From positions 1 through 24,689 of IMG/VR virus record IMGVR_UViG_3300008117_001142: DNA of 24,689 bases. One strand, 5' to 3'. Both the position numbers and the translations under genes were made by a program. The stretch's first letter is position 1, and each line of letters begins with the position of its first letter. Source of the DNA: a virus. Below the pieces are notes generated by a model. That model did no database searches and was not told the DNA's origin. It saw only the letters and a program-made list of their open reading frames with translations. Of this stretch, positions 1-9,126 are shown piece after piece.

Positions 1-1
1 G

Positions 2-469
2 ATTGGTATGGGTATCAACCAACGTATTTCAGGTTCACGTAAATCTGATTCAAAATACGAAAACACATTGGTTATTGTAAACCAACCTTGGGTTGAATTA
101 CCTGACAATCCATTCGGTCAACCAAAAATTAAGGCAAAAGGTGGTGAAGCTATTTGGTTGAACTCATCTTTGGTATTTTTATTTGGTAACCAAAAAGGTG
201 CGGGAACTAACAAGATTACTGCAACAAAAGACAAAAGAAGTGTTAAATTTGCTATCAGAACAAAAGTATCTGTAATGAAAAACCACATCAATGGATTAGG
301 ATATGAAGATGGTAAGATTATCGTAACACCACACGGGTTCTTGGCAGGTAAAGAAGCATCTGAAGAGAAGGCGTCAATTGAATCATACAAGAAAGAGTAT
401 GCTGACTATTGGAAAGAAATTATCGGAGTCGATGGTGACTTTGATTTAAAAGAAGAAAAAGAGGATTAA
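2..469 (+). CDS. uvsX: RecA/UvsX-like recombinase, C-terminal part (5' truncated by window)
   Basis: This is the C-terminal portion of a RecA-family strand-exchange protein, the role UvsX plays in phage recombination-dependent replication. The frame is open to the window edge, so the ATG at position 8 is probably internal and the Walker motifs lie upstream, outside the window. What is visible matches the RecA core around DNA-binding loop L2: a beta-strand ending in VNQ, then FGQPKIKAKGG (compare RecA FGNPETTTGG), then a strand ending LVFLFG, and then TKVSVMKNHI, equivalent to RecA TRVKVVKNKI. The L2 region looks more RecA-like than T4 UvsX does. The tail is acidic and lysine-rich (KEEKED). 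The 5' nuclease gene follows 29 bases downstream. The family call is good; the choice of UvsX rather than RecA rests on phage context. Confidence 0.82.
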   Translation: MGMGINQRISGSRKSDSKYENTLVIVNQPWVELPDNPFGQPKIKAKGGEAIWLNSSLVFLFGNQKGAGTNKITATKDKRSVKFAIRTKVSVMKNHINGLGYEDGKIIVTPHGFLAGKEASEEKASIESYKKEYADYWKEIIGVDGDFDLKEEKED

Positions 470-498
470 TATATTGTTTCACCCTTTAAATCACAGAT

Positions 499-1500
499 GT
501 GATTAAGACATTATTAGTAGACGGTAATAATTTATTTAAGATAGGATTCCACGGAGCCAAAGATGTTTTCAACAACGGAGACCACGTGGGCGGAGTATAC
601 CACTTTGTGAATATACTCCGTAAATTCCTTGAAGAACACAATCATGATAAAGTTGTTGTGTTTTGGGATGGTGAATCAAATTCATCTATCAGAAAGTCTA
701 TATACCCCCAATACAAAGAGAACAGACGAGAGAGTATGAATGAGTATAAATACGAATCGTATTTGTACCAAAGGTCTCGTGTCAAACAATACCTTGAAGA
801 AATTTTTGTAAGACAAATTGAGGTTGAAGATAACGAAGCCGATGACCTTATCGCATACTATTGTAAGATATCCAAAGACGAACAGATTATCATTTTTTCA
901 GCAGATAAAGACCTCACACAACTTATCTCTGAGAATGTGACCATCTACTCCCCAATCACAAAACAGTACTTTAAAAACGGAGATATGATATCCATCAATA
1001 AGGTGGACATACCTCACTATAATGTATTGGTTACAAAAGTGTTTACAGGAGATAAATCGGATAACATTGATGGTATTCAGGGACTTGGTGAAAAAACTTT
1101 AGTTAAGTTATTCCCTCAATTGCAGGAGAAACCATGCACTATCGAAGAAATCTTGGATTATGCACGAAATATCCCGCAAGACAAACCTTCAAAAACATTG
1201 ACAAATCTTTTGACAGGTAAAACAAAATCAACTATATTTGGAGAAGAGTTTTATAGAACAAACAAAAAGATAGTCGACCTTACAAACCCTTTAATTACTG
1301 AGAATGGAAAAGAATTAGTTGAACAAATTTTGAACGATACGATAGACCCAACGGACAGGGGTTATAAGAATCTGATGAGGATGATGATGGAGGACGGTCT
1401 ATTTAAGTATCTACCCAAAGACAATGAGGCTTGGGTCAATTTCCTCAAACCCTTTATGAAATTAACAAGAAAAGAAAAAAGAAATACAAACAAAAATTAA
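499..1500 (+). CDS. rnh: T4 RNase H-like 5'-3' exonuclease / flap endonuclease
   Basis: A FEN-family 5' nuclease of 333 residues, close to the 305 of T4 RNase H, which removes RNA primers and flaps from lagging-strand fragments. Visible family features are LLVDGNN with D8 near the N-terminus, VVVFWDGE with D57, the acidic cluster EVEDNEADD (110-116), FSADKD with D136 and D138, and TGDKSDNIDGIQGLGEKT (183-200), which holds the last metal-binding aspartates and the helix-3-turn-helix DNA-binding loop. The start is a GTG, because the ATG two bases upstream (497) is followed at once by TGA. From the GTG the protein begins directly with the hydrophobic first strand, as expected. The gene sits between the recombinase and the helicase genes, consistent with a replication operon. 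Confidence 0.88.
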   Translation: MIKTLLVDGNNLFKIGFHGAKDVFNNGDHVGGVYHFVNILRKFLEEHNHDKVVVFWDGESNSSIRKSIYPQYKENRRESMNEYKYESYLYQRSRVKQYLEEIFVRQIEVEDNEADDLIAYYCKISKDEQIIIFSADKDLTQLISENVTIYSPITKQYFKNGDMISINKVDIPHYNVLVTKVFTGDKSDNIDGIQGLGEKTLVKLFPQLQEKPCTIEEILDYARNIPQDKPSKTLTNLLTGKTKSTIFGEEFYRTNKKIVDLTNPLITENGKELVEQILNDTIDPTDRGYKNLMRMMMEDGLFKYLPKDNEAWVNFLKPFMKLTRKEKRNTNKN

Positions 1501-1503
1501 ATT

Positions 1504-1956
1504 ATGAAAGAGCAAGACAGCACCAAAATGGAATTCTTACTTACGTTGAACGACAACATTGTTGTCCAAAGATTCTTTAATGTTCGAGGGTATAACCCGA
1601 AAGCAAAAAATTCTTTGGAGTTATACGATTTTGTTAAACGACTTAAAGAAGAACTTGAGTACAATCTTAAAATGAAGACAGTTGTTTACATGATGGACAA
1701 CCGAGATGCTATTTTAGCAGACCCCGCAATTATGGACACATCGTTCACCGATGACAAGGAAGAGTTCAACATTTTTGTAAAAATTGGAGAGCAGACAATT
1801 TGTCATAGAAATTTTGATGGAAAATTGTTCCCGCCAAAAGTTCGTTATACGGTTGATGTACGACCATTTTTAAAAGACGTTCTCCGAGAATTAACTGACA
1901 TTTTTTCAGGTCAAAAATTATCTTTTGATTATTTGAACTTTGACCTAAACAAGTGA
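1504..1956 (+). CDS. Unknown protein in the replication cluster
   Basis: A 150-residue protein I do not recognise. It starts with ATG three bases after the 5' nuclease stop and precedes the helicase, so it is almost certainly co-transcribed with replication genes. It is charged and soluble-looking, with no membrane segment and no obvious nucleotide-binding motif. A Lys/Glu-rich probably helical stretch lies around residues 33-55, and the C-terminal part (about 110-148) reads as mixed alpha/beta. In T4 the recombinase and gp41 helicase genes flank gene 40, but I see no similarity strong enough to call this gp40 or a helicase loader. It is one of few genes here that end in TGA. Confidence 0.7.
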   Translation: MKEQDSTKMEFLLTLNDNIVVQRFFNVRGYNPKAKNSLELYDFVKRLKEELEYNLKMKTVVYMMDNRDAILADPAIMDTSFTDDKEEFNIFVKIGEQTICHRNFDGKLFPPKVRYTVDVRPFLKDVLRELTDIFSGQKLSFDYLNFDLNK

Positions 1957-1991
1957 ATATTTAATAAAACAGACGAACGAAAAAATACAAT

Positions 1992-3374
1992 ATGAACAAG
2001 AATTTTGATTACTTAGGAAACACATTTCAAATACAGCTTTTAAACCAAATTGTCGTCGATAAAGAATTTTCGGCGTCGATTATGGACGTAATCGAGAGTT
2101 CATATTTTGACAACAAATACTTCAAGATTATCTTGCAAATGATTAAGGAGTATCACGTAAAGTACCAATCAACGCCAAATTTTGACACACTCGAACAGAT
2201 TGTTAAATCTGAGATTTCACAAGAGTTAGTTGCAAAAATTGTCCTTGACACTATCAAACAAGTAAAAGACGCACCATTTGAAGGGACTCAGTTCGTTCAA
2301 GAGAAAGCGTTGAAGTTCTGTAAACAACAAGAACTTCAGAAGGCGATGGACAAAGCCCAAAAAATCATTACGGAAGGTGACTTTGAATCTTATGATAAGG
2401 TTGAAGGTTTGGTCCGTGAAGCTCTTCAGGTTGGGGAAAGAGATACAGGTACAACTGATATCTTCTCTAATCTTGACACAGTTCTTGATGAAGACTTCCG
2501 TCATCCAATTGCAATGGGAATACCAGGAATTGACCGACTACTTAAAGGTGGTTTGGCAAAAGGAGAAATTGGTGTTATCTTAGCACCTACAGGTGTCGGT
2601 AAAACTACCATCCTTACAAAGATTGCGAATACTGCGTTTAATCTTGGTTATAACGTCCTTCAAATATTCTTTGAGGATAACCCAAAGATTGTACAACGTA
2701 AACACTTCACACTTTGGACTGGTATTGAACCTGACAACTTGGTAAAACACAAAGATGAGGTCATGGCTAAAATCACAGAAATTAAAGAAACGATGAAGAA
2801 CGAGTTAATCTTGAAAAAACTTCCATCGGATTCTATGTCCATGAATCAAATCAAAAACCAAATCAGAAAAATGATTGCTGATGGTACAAAGATTGACTTG
2901 GTTCTTTTAGACTATATTGATTGTGTGGTTCCTGAAAGTTCGAGTAAAGATGAATGGAAGGCTGAGGGTTCAGTTATGAGAGGTTTTGAGGCGATGTGTC
3001 ACGAACTATCATTAGTTGGATGGACAGCAACACAGGGTAACAGAAGCTCTATATCTTCTGAGGTTGTTACCACCGACCAGATGGGTGGTTCTATTAAGAA
3101 AGCACAAGTTGGACACGTTATCATTTCTGTGGCTAAAACTTTACAACAAAAAGAAATGAACTTGGCAACCATCGCCATCACCAAATCACGTATTGGTAAA
3201 GATGGAGTTGTATTTGAAAACTGTAAGTTTAACAACGAATTACTGGAAATAGATACTGATTCGTCTGTAACATTCTTAGGTTTTGAAGAACAACAAGAAG
3301 AAAGAAAAAGAGACAGAGTTAAGGAATTGCTAGAAAAGAAAAAACAAAGAGAGCAACAACAACAACAATCGTAA
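1992..3374 (+). CDS. 41: Replicative DNA helicase, DnaB / T4 gp41 family
   Basis: A hexameric 5'-3' replicative helicase of the DnaB/gp41 family, 460 residues, close to T4 gp41 (475). The N-terminal domain (about 1-150) is helical, with the [16 protein letters not shown] type of sequence seen in DnaB-like helicases. The RecA-fold motor begins near 170 with [17 protein letters not shown]. It carries Walker [10 protein letters not shown] (198-206, K204), FFEDNP as the H1a-like glutamate motif, Walker B LVLLD (D307), and ATQGNRSS as the QxNR motif. The C-terminus is highly charged and ends in five glutamines encoded by pure CAA repeats. The start is the ATG at 1992 in an A-rich leader with no Shine-Dalgarno. 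Neighbouring recombinase and nuclease genes support the role. Confidence 0.92.
   Translation: MNKNFDYLGNTFQIQLLNQIVVDKEFSASIMDVIESSYFDNKYFKIILQMIKEYHVKYQSTPNFDTLEQIVKSEISQELVAKIVLDTIKQVKDAPFEGTQFVQEKALKFCKQQELQKAMDKAQKIITEGDFESYDKVEGLVREALQVGERDTGTTDIFSNLDTVLDEDFRHPIAMGIPGIDRLLKGGLAKGEIGVILAPTGVGKTTILTKIANTAFNLGYNVLQIFFEDNPKIVQRKHFTLWTGIEPDNLVKHKDEVMAKITEIKETMKNELILKKLPSDSMSMNQIKNQIRKMIADGTKIDLVLLDYIDCVVPESSSKDEWKAEGSVMRGFEAMCHELSLVGWTATQGNRSSISSEVVTTDQMGGSIKKAQVGHVIISVAKTLQQKEMNLATIAITKSRIGKDGVVFENCKFNNELLEIDTDSSVTFLGFEEQQEERKRDRVKELLEKKKQREQQQQQS
3354..3368 (+). repeat. (CAA)5 microsatellite at the helicase C-terminus
   Basis: Five consecutive CAA codons encode a short polyglutamine run just before the final Ser and stop of the helicase. 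This short tract could vary in length by replication slippage without disturbing the motor domain. No function is implied. Confidence 0.8.
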
Positions 3375-3393
3375 AAAAACACAATTTAAAATT

Positions 3394-4341
3394 ATGGAAA
3401 AAATATTAATAGAGAACCCTAATAGGTTTGTTATCTTCCCAATTCAACATAACGACATATGGGAGTATTACAAAATGCATCAAGCGGCTTTTTGGACGGC
3501 AGAAGAAATTGACTTGACAAACGACATCAGAGATTGGAATAATCTCTCAGAGAATGAACAATATTTTATTAAGAATATTCTATCATTCTTTGCGGCATCT
3601 GACGGTATTGTCAATGAAAACTTGGCTGAAAACTTTTATCGTGAAGTACAATACCCTGAAGCGAAGTTCTTCTATGGTATGCAATTGGCGATGGAGAACA
3701 TCCACAGTTTGATGTATTCACTTCTTATTGACACTTACATCTCAAGTGAGGAAGAAAAGAATTTATGTTTCACAGCATTGGACAACTTACCAGCAGTTCA
3801 AAAGAAAGCTAAATGGGCTTTGGATTGGATTGAGAAGGCATCGTTCCAAGAAAGATTGGTTGCGTTTGCGGCGGTTGAAGGTATCTTCTTCTCAGGTTCA
3901 TTCTGTTCAATCTTTTGGTTGAAATCAAGAGGTATCATGCAAGGTTTGTGTAATGCAAATTCTCTTATCTTTAAAGATGAAAACTTACACTGTGACTTCG
4001 CAATTCACCTTTTAAATAATCACGTTGAAAACAAACCAAGTGAAAAAAGAATCAGAGAGATTTTATTATCGGCGTTGGAAATCGAAAAAGAATTTATCAC
4101 CGAGTCATTACCTGTATCTTTAATTGGTATGAACTCAAACTTAATGAAACAATATCTTGAGTTTGTTGTTGATGGATTGTTGGTTAAATTTGGTTGTAAA
4201 AAAGAATTCAATGTTGAACAACCATTCAAATTCATGGAACAAATTGCTGTTGAGACTAAAGGTAACTTCTTTGAGTCAAGAACAGTTGAGTATCAAAAAG
4301 CTAAATTAAATGAAACAATTTCCTTCGAGGAAGATTTCTAA
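3394..4341 (+). CDS. nrdB: Ribonucleoside-diphosphate reductase class Ia, small (beta) subunit
   Basis: The radical-generating subunit of aerobic ribonucleotide reductase; with the next gene it makes deoxyribonucleotides for phage replication. All six di-iron ligands can be placed by alignment to mouse R2: D70 ([12 protein letters not shown]), E101 and H104 (AMENIHS), E162 ([10 protein letters not shown]), E196 and H199 (KDENLHCDF). The tyrosyl-radical residue is Y108, seven after E101, as in mouse. The spacings E101-D70 (31) and E196-E162 (34) equal those of the mouse enzyme. The C-terminus (SFEEDF) resembles the peptide that docks on the large subunit. The sequence is strikingly eukaryote-like rather than like E. 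coli or T4 NrdB. It starts at ATG 3394 after an A-rich leader and lies 11 bases upstream of nrdA. Confidence 0.95.
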   Translation: MEKILIENPNRFVIFPIQHNDIWEYYKMHQAAFWTAEEIDLTNDIRDWNNLSENEQYFIKNILSFFAASDGIVNENLAENFYREVQYPEAKFFYGMQLAMENIHSLMYSLLIDTYISSEEEKNLCFTALDNLPAVQKKAKWALDWIEKASFQERLVAFAAVEGIFFSGSFCSIFWLKSRGIMQGLCNANSLIFKDENLHCDFAIHLLNNHVENKPSEKRIREILLSALEIEKEFITESLPVSLIGMNSNLMKQYLEFVVDGLLVKFGCKKEFNVEQPFKFMEQIAVETKGNFFESRTVEYQKAKLNETISFEEDF

Positions 4342-4352
4342 TCTAAAACAAT

Positions 4353-6656
4353 ATGATGTCATTAAAAATTAAAAAAAGAAATGGTGAGGACGTATCATTC
4401 AATCCTCAAAAAATCTATAATCGAGTTAAACGTGCTGCTAAAGGTTTGAACGTAAACTCTGATGAAATATTCATCAAGGTTATTACGTCAGTACCAACTG
4501 AAGGACTTATCACAACTAAAGAGTTGGATAAGTTGGTTTATGAAATTGCTGCGGCGTACACTGGTAGTCATCACGACTACTCAAGACTTGCATCGTCGGT
4601 TGCAATTTCTTCTTACCACAAAGAAACCAATGATAGTTTCTGTGAGACTATTATGGAATTACATTCGACAGGTGTCTTGTTGAAGACACCTCAAGGTAAA
4701 GTAATTGAAAGACCACAACACATGTATATGAGAGTTGCGTTGTGGGTTACAAAATCATTTGAACAAGCGGTTGAGTATTACCACTCATTGTCTAATCAAC
4801 TCATTTCACCAGCTACACCAATCATTATCAATTCAGGAACCAAAGTTCCTCAGTTGGCGTCTTGTGTATTACACTACAACAATGATGATTCACGTAATGG
4901 TTTATTACATACCTTGAATGATATATCAACATATTCTTCAGACGCGGCAGGTATTGGATTAGCAATGTCTAATATCAGAAGTAAAGAAAGTCGTATCAAT
5001 TCGTCAGGTGGATTTGCGGGTGGATTGTTAAAGTATTTGAAAATTGTTAATGAGTCATTAAGATTCTTTAACCAACAAGGAAGACGACCTGGTAGTGCGG
5101 CTATCTACATTGAACCATGGCACAAAGATGTTATGGACCTATTGGATATCAAAAAGAATACAGGTGCTGAAGAATTGAGAGCAAGAGATTTGTTCACGGC
5201 TCTTTGGATTCCTGATAACTTCATGAGAGCGGTAAGAGAAAGTAGTGATTGGTATTTGTTCTGTCCTAACGACATTATCAAAGCGGGCATTAAACCACTT
5301 CAAGAATGTTATGGTGATGAGTACGAAACAAATTACAACAAAGCGGTTGAGTTAGGTCTTGGTAAAAAAGTTAAAGCTCAAGACGTTTGGACTAAGATTA
5401 TCGAATCACAAGTTGAAACTGGTGTTCCTTACTTATGTTCTAAAGACAATGCTAACAAGAAAACTAACCATCAGAATATAGGTGTGATTAAACAATCAAA
5501 CCTTTGTAATGAGATTTACCAATACACCGATGAGAAGACTACAGCAATCTGTACATTATCTTCAATGGTATTGAAAAACTTTATTAATAAAGGTGAGTTT
5601 AATTTCGACTTACTTTATAATGAGGTGAGAAAAGTTGTTAGAGCTCTTAACAAAGTTATTGACATTAACAGTTACTCAACTGAAAAGGGTAGAAAAGGTG
5701 GATTGGACCAAAGAGCAATTGCAATTGGTACTCAAGGATTGGCTGACGTATTCTATTTGATGGATTACATCTTTACATCAGAAGAAGCTAAGAAATTAAA
5801 TAAAATGATTTTTGAAACAATCTACTTCGCAGCTATCACTGAAAGTATGGAGTTGTGTAAGTCAGGTGAATACAAACCTTACGCTCACTTTGAAGGTTCA
5901 CCAATGTCAAAAGGTATATTCCAATTTGATATGTGGGGATTGGATTATGAAGGATTAGGTGGTTTATGGGATTGGGATAGTCTTAAATTAGAAGTATCTA
6001 ACCATGGAGTATGTAACTCATTATTTACGGCTCAGATGCCTGTGGCGTCTTCGGCGAAAATTACAGGTTCATATGAAATGACAGAACCAGCTCACTCAGC
6101 AATCTTTAACAGACGAGTTGTTGGTGGTGAAATCATGATTGTAAACAAATACTTAATTAACGACTTTGAAAAGATGGGTATTTGGTGTGAGGATTTGAAA
6201 AATGAAATCATCTTAAATGAAGGGTCAATTCAAAACATCAACTTCAACAACTACCTTGATACTGAAGACAAAAACTATACTAAGAAAGTTAAAAGAATTG
6301 AACACTTGATTAGTAAGTACAAAACAATTTGGGAGATTTCACAAAGAGAATTGATTAACATGGCTGCTGATAGAGCACCGTTTATTGACCAATCACAATC
6401 AATGAACATTTACATGGCTAATCCAACATTGTCTAAGATTACCTCATCACACTTCCACTCATGGGAAAAAGGTTTGAAGACATTATGTTATTATGTTAGA
6501 ACTAAAGCGATTTCAACAGGAGCTAAACACTTAGCGGTTGACATATCAAAAGTACAACAACCTAAAGTTAAAGTTGAAACACCTAAAGTTGAGTTACACG
6601 AACTAACACAGAAACCTGAAGACAGTCCTTTTGAATGTTTTGGATGTAGTTCCTAA
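4353..6656 (+). CDS. nrdA: Ribonucleoside-diphosphate reductase class Ia, large (alpha) subunit
   Basis: The catalytic subunit of class Ia ribonucleotide reductase, 767 residues. It has an N-terminal ATP-cone (about 1-90; KIKKRNGEDVSFNPQKI), which usually gives overall dATP control. The active-site thiols are C171 (QLASCVLHY), C385 within the finger-loop motif SNLCNEI (383-387), and C400 (AICTLSS). The 15-residue gap between the last two matches the eukaryotic enzyme rather than the 23 of E. coli. The redox-shuttle pair is at the extreme C-terminus, ECFGC (C762, C765). GRRPGSAAIYIEPWH and MPVASSAKITGS are further conserved blocks. It starts with two consecutive ATG codons at 4353 and 4356, and an intrinsic terminator follows directly, making it the last gene of the replication operon. 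Confidence 0.96.
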   Translation: MMSLKIKKRNGEDVSFNPQKIYNRVKRAAKGLNVNSDEIFIKVITSVPTEGLITTKELDKLVYEIAAAYTGSHHDYSRLASSVAISSYHKETNDSFCETIMELHSTGVLLKTPQGKVIERPQHMYMRVALWVTKSFEQAVEYYHSLSNQLISPATPIIINSGTKVPQLASCVLHYNNDDSRNGLLHTLNDISTYSSDAAGIGLAMSNIRSKESRINSSGGFAGGLLKYLKIVNESLRFFNQQGRRPGSAAIYIEPWHKDVMDLLDIKKNTGAEELRARDLFTALWIPDNFMRAVRESSDWYLFCPNDIIKAGIKPLQECYGDEYETNYNKAVELGLGKKVKAQDVWTKIIESQVETGVPYLCSKDNANKKTNHQNIGVIKQSNLCNEIYQYTDEKTTAICTLSSMVLKNFINKGEFNFDLLYNEVRKVVRALNKVIDINSYSTEKGRKGGLDQRAIAIGTQGLADVFYLMDYIFTSEEAKKLNKMIFETIYFAAITESMELCKSGEYKPYAHFEGSPMSKGIFQFDMWGLDYEGLGGLWDWDSLKLEVSNHGVCNSLFTAQMPVASSAKITGSYEMTEPAHSAIFNRRVVGGEIMIVNKYLINDFEKMGIWCEDLKNEIILNEGSIQNINFNNYLDTEDKNYTKKVKRIEHLISKYKTIWEISQRELINMAADRAPFIDQSQSMNIYMANPTLSKITSSHFHSWEKGLKTLCYYVRTKAISTGAKHLAVDISKVQQPKVKVETPKVELHELTQKPEDSPFECFGCSS

Positions 6657-6660
6657 TTTG

Positions 6661-6690
6661 AAAATCCCGACACAATCGGGATTTTTCATT
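6661..6690 (+). terminator. Intrinsic terminator after nrdA
   Basis: A perfect 10-bp stem (6661-6670 with 6676-6685) around a five-base loop, with the GC-rich core TCCCGA/TCGGGA, is followed by a T-rich tract. It lies four bases after the nrdA stop and separates the replication/nucleotide operon from the baseplate operon. Confidence 0.85.
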
Positions 6691-6694
6691 TTTA

Positions 6695-6716
6695 ATCTAT
6701 TTAAAGAAAAATAGAT
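6695..6716 (+). promoter_or_regulatory. AT-rich 8-bp hairpin upstream of the gp25 gene
   Basis: ATCTATTT (6695-6702) and AAATAGAT (6709-6716) form a perfect inverted repeat with a six-base loop, 18 bases before the gp25 ATG and just after the terminator. It could be an operator or a 5'-leader hairpin of the structural transcript. It is so AT-rich that chance cannot be excluded. Confidence 0.35.
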
Positions 6717-6734
6717 AGCATTATATTTATTATT

Positions 6735-7205
6735 ATGGCAGATGGAATTACTTATGGTATAAATTTTCCCTTTAGGGATTCTAGACGTGGTGATTATTTA
6801 GAACTTACAGAATTAGAATCTCAGGAAATTAAAGCCGACTTGATACATTTATTATTAACAAGAAAAGGTTCAAGATATTACTTACCTCAATTTGGTACAA
6901 GACTATATGAATTCCTTTTTGAGCCATTTGATGGTTTAACATTTAATGCGATTGAATCCGATATTAGAGATGCAATTGAAACATTTATGCCAAACTTGTT
7001 GGTTAATAGTTTAAGTATCACACCAGCAGACGCCCAAGAAGAAGTTGATATTGCAACAGGACAAAATATCGTAGGTTCAAGTGAATCATCAATTTACAGA
7101 TTTCCTGGTAAAGGTACATCTGAATATACTGCAAAAATAAGATTAGATTACTCAACCAACGGGTCAACATACGGACAGAGTGATTTTGTAATTATCAATA
7201 TTTAA
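6735..7205 (+). CDS. 25: Baseplate wedge protein, gp25-like (GPW/gp25 family)
   Basis: A 156-residue member of the GPW/gp25 family, which in contractile tails forms part of the inner baseplate wedge and primes sheath assembly. The family core lies at about 22-66: a helix (EIKADLIHLLLTRKG), then YYLPQFGTRLYEFLFEP, matching the usual 'lllT..GeR...p.fG..l...lFep' pattern. The C-terminal part (about 85-156) has alternating strands, with an insert around 98-115 that makes it a little longer than T4 gp25 (132). The start is ATG 6735, first gene after the terminator, without a Shine-Dalgarno sequence. The gp6 homologue follows five bases later, an expected partner in the wedge. Confidence 0.88.
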   Translation: MADGITYGINFPFRDSRRGDYLELTELESQEIKADLIHLLLTRKGSRYYLPQFGTRLYEFLFEPFDGLTFNAIESDIRDAIETFMPNLLVNSLSITPADAQEEVDIATGQNIVGSSESSIYRFPGKGTSEYTAKIRLDYSTNGSTYGQSDFVIINI

Positions 7206-7210
7206 TATAA

Positions 7211-9049
7211 ATGGCAAATAATAGAATATCGTACGCTACTAGAGATTATCAGTCAATTAGAACTGAACTCTTAAATTATACAAGAACATACTATCCTGAC
7301 TTAATTCAGGATTTTAATGATGCATCGGTATTCTCAGTATTTATCGATTTGAACGCAGCAATTGCGGACAACTTACATTACAACATCGACCGAAGTGTAC
7401 AAGAGACAGTATTACAATATGCACAACAAAGGTCATCCATTTACAATATAGCCCGAACTTATGGTTTAAAATTGCCAGGACAAAGACCATCGGTCGCCTT
7501 AGTTGATTTTTCAGTTACGGTTCCTGCATTTGGTGATAAAGAAGATGAGAGATATCTTGGTACTTTATTAAGAGGTTCACAAGTTGTTGGTGCGGGGGTT
7601 GTATTTGAAAATGTTTATGATATTGATTTTGCGTCACCGTACAACGCTCAAGGTTTCCCAAATAGATTGAAGATTCCTAATTTTAATTCTAACGGAATAC
7701 TTGTTAACTACACAATTACAAAAAGAGAAATTGTTGTTAATGGAATTACCAAAGTATTCAAAAGAGTTATCAGTGCAAATGATGTTAAACCCTTCTTTGA
7801 ATTGTTCTTACCTGAAAAGAATGTGTTAGGTATTACAAGCGTGTTATTAAAAAACGGAACTCAATATACAAACATACCAACCACAGCCGAATTTTTAGGT
7901 GCTGAGAATAGATGGTACGAGGTGGATGCATTGGCTGAAGATAGAGTGTTTATTGAAGACCCGACCAAAGTCTCAGACCAACCTGGTATCAAAGTAGGTA
8001 GATATATTCAAACACAAAATAGATTTATTACTGAATATACTCCTGAAGGATTTAAGAAAATGACTTTTGGTGGTGGTACGAACACTGCTCAAGACCAATT
8101 GAATCAATTCACGACTTTAGGTACAACATTAGAATTACAAAAGTATTCAAATAACTTCTCATTAGGTTCAACACTAACACCTAATTCAACATTGTTTATT
8201 CAATATAGAGTTGGTGGTGGTTTGGCGACAAACTTGGGAACTAATGTAATCAATCAGATTGGTACGGTATCTTTCTTTGTTAATGGTCCTTCAGAAACAA
8301 CAAACTCTGCGGTAATCAACTCATTAAGATGTGTTAACGTAACTGCCGCGGTAGGTGGAGCAGGACTTCCATCATTAGAGGAAATTAGAAATTATGTATC
8401 ATTTAACTTTGCGGCTCAGAAAAGAGCAGTAACAGTACAAGATTATGAATCAATCATTAGAAACATGCCAGCTCAATTTGGTGCACCTGCAAAGGTATCC
8501 ATTACTGAAAACGACAATAAAATTTTAATTCAAATATTATCTTATGATACGTCAGGTAAATTAACAAATATTGTGTCAAACACTCTAAGACAGAATATTG
8601 CCAACTACCTATCAAACTATCGTATGATGAACGATTACATATCAATATTCAGTGCTGAGGTTATTGACTTGAGTGTTGATGTTTCAATTGTTTTGGACTC
8701 GGCACAAAATTCAGGACAAGTAATTTCAAGTGTTATTGATAAAGTATCTGCGTACTTTAACCCACAAACAAGACAATTGGGTCAAAACGTATATCTGTCG
8801 GAGATTAGAAGTATTATTCAAAATACAAATGGGGTGTTAACAGTTGCGGGATTAGAAGTGTTCAATGAGGTTGGGGGTCAATACTCTTCAGCTGAAACAT
8901 CAATGGAATATTCAGACCCAGAACTTAAATTAATTGCTCCTGTTGACGACACAATCTTTGCTCAACCATCTCAGGTATATCAAATTAGATATCCTGGTAA
9001 AGACATCCGAGTTTCAGTTAAAAACTTCCAATCAATTACTTTCTCTTAA
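7211..9049 (+). CDS. 6: Baseplate wedge protein, gp6-like (baseplate J family)
   Basis: A 612-residue homologue of T4 gp6 (660 residues), the protein that forms the ring of dimers joining baseplate wedges. The N-terminus is diagnostic: YATRDYQSIRTELLNYTRTY, then DFNDASVFSVFIDLNAAIAD, close to the 'YasrDf.siR.el...y.....Df.d.s.g..liel.a...d' pattern of gp6/baseplate J proteins. A baseplate J-like middle region includes NYVSFNFAAQKRAVTVQDYE (about 395-415), typical for this family, followed by a domain with FNPQTRQLGQNVYLSEI. The gene starts at ATG 7211 right after the gp25 gene. A 92-base gap with a large palindrome follows. Confidence 0.9.
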   Translation: MANNRISYATRDYQSIRTELLNYTRTYYPDLIQDFNDASVFSVFIDLNAAIADNLHYNIDRSVQETVLQYAQQRSSIYNIARTYGLKLPGQRPSVALVDFSVTVPAFGDKEDERYLGTLLRGSQVVGAGVVFENVYDIDFASPYNAQGFPNRLKIPNFNSNGILVNYTITKREIVVNGITKVFKRVISANDVKPFFELFLPEKNVLGITSVLLKNGTQYTNIPTTAEFLGAENRWYEVDALAEDRVFIEDPTKVSDQPGIKVGRYIQTQNRFITEYTPEGFKKMTFGGGTNTAQDQLNQFTTLGTTLELQKYSNNFSLGSTLTPNSTLFIQYRVGGGLATNLGTNVINQIGTVSFFVNGPSETTNSAVINSLRCVNVTAAVGGAGLPSLEEIRNYVSFNFAAQKRAVTVQDYESIIRNMPAQFGAPAKVSITENDNKILIQILSYDTSGKLTNIVSNTLRQNIANYLSNYRMMNDYISIFSAEVIDLSVDVSIVLDSAQNSGQVISSVIDKVSAYFNPQTRQLGQNVYLSEIRSIIQNTNGVLTVAGLEVFNEVGGQYSSAETSMEYSDPELKLIAPVDDTIFAQPSQVYQIRYPGKDIRVSVKNFQSITFS

Positions 9050-9073
9050 CAAGTTTATTTATTTTTACTTTAA

Positions 9074-9111
9074 GTTATTATTTAATTACGTGCGTAAACT
9101 TTAAAAATAAC
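9074..9111 (+). promoter_or_regulatory. Long imperfect palindrome upstream of the 1459-residue gene
   Basis: The arms 9074-9090 and 9093-9111 can pair over 16 base pairs, interrupted by one bulged A (9080) and a three-base bulge (9098-9100). The centre is the near-palindrome TTACGTGCGTAA. No T-run follows, so it is not a normal intrinsic terminator. An operator, an RNA processing site or a 5'-leader structure are possible. It sits in the largest intergenic gap of the structural module. Confidence 0.45.
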
Positions 9112-9114
9112 GCA

Positions 9115-9126
9115 TAAACTATTTAT
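9115..9126 (+). promoter_or_regulatory. Candidate phage promoter element TAAACTATTTAT
   Basis: The 12-mer TAAACTATTTAT occurs 27 bases before this ATG and again, identically, 25 bases before the ATG at 17611. A shorter TATTTAT core also precedes the genes at 6735 and 23916. Position and repetition suggest a promoter -10-like element of the structural genes. This is inference in an AT-rich genome. Confidence 0.4.

Noticed and set aside
118-390. Minus-strand open frame opposite the recombinase gene
   Set aside because: It lies wholly within a clear RecA-family coding frame and has no recognisable motif. All other minus-strand open frames in the window are likewise shadows of plus-strand genes.
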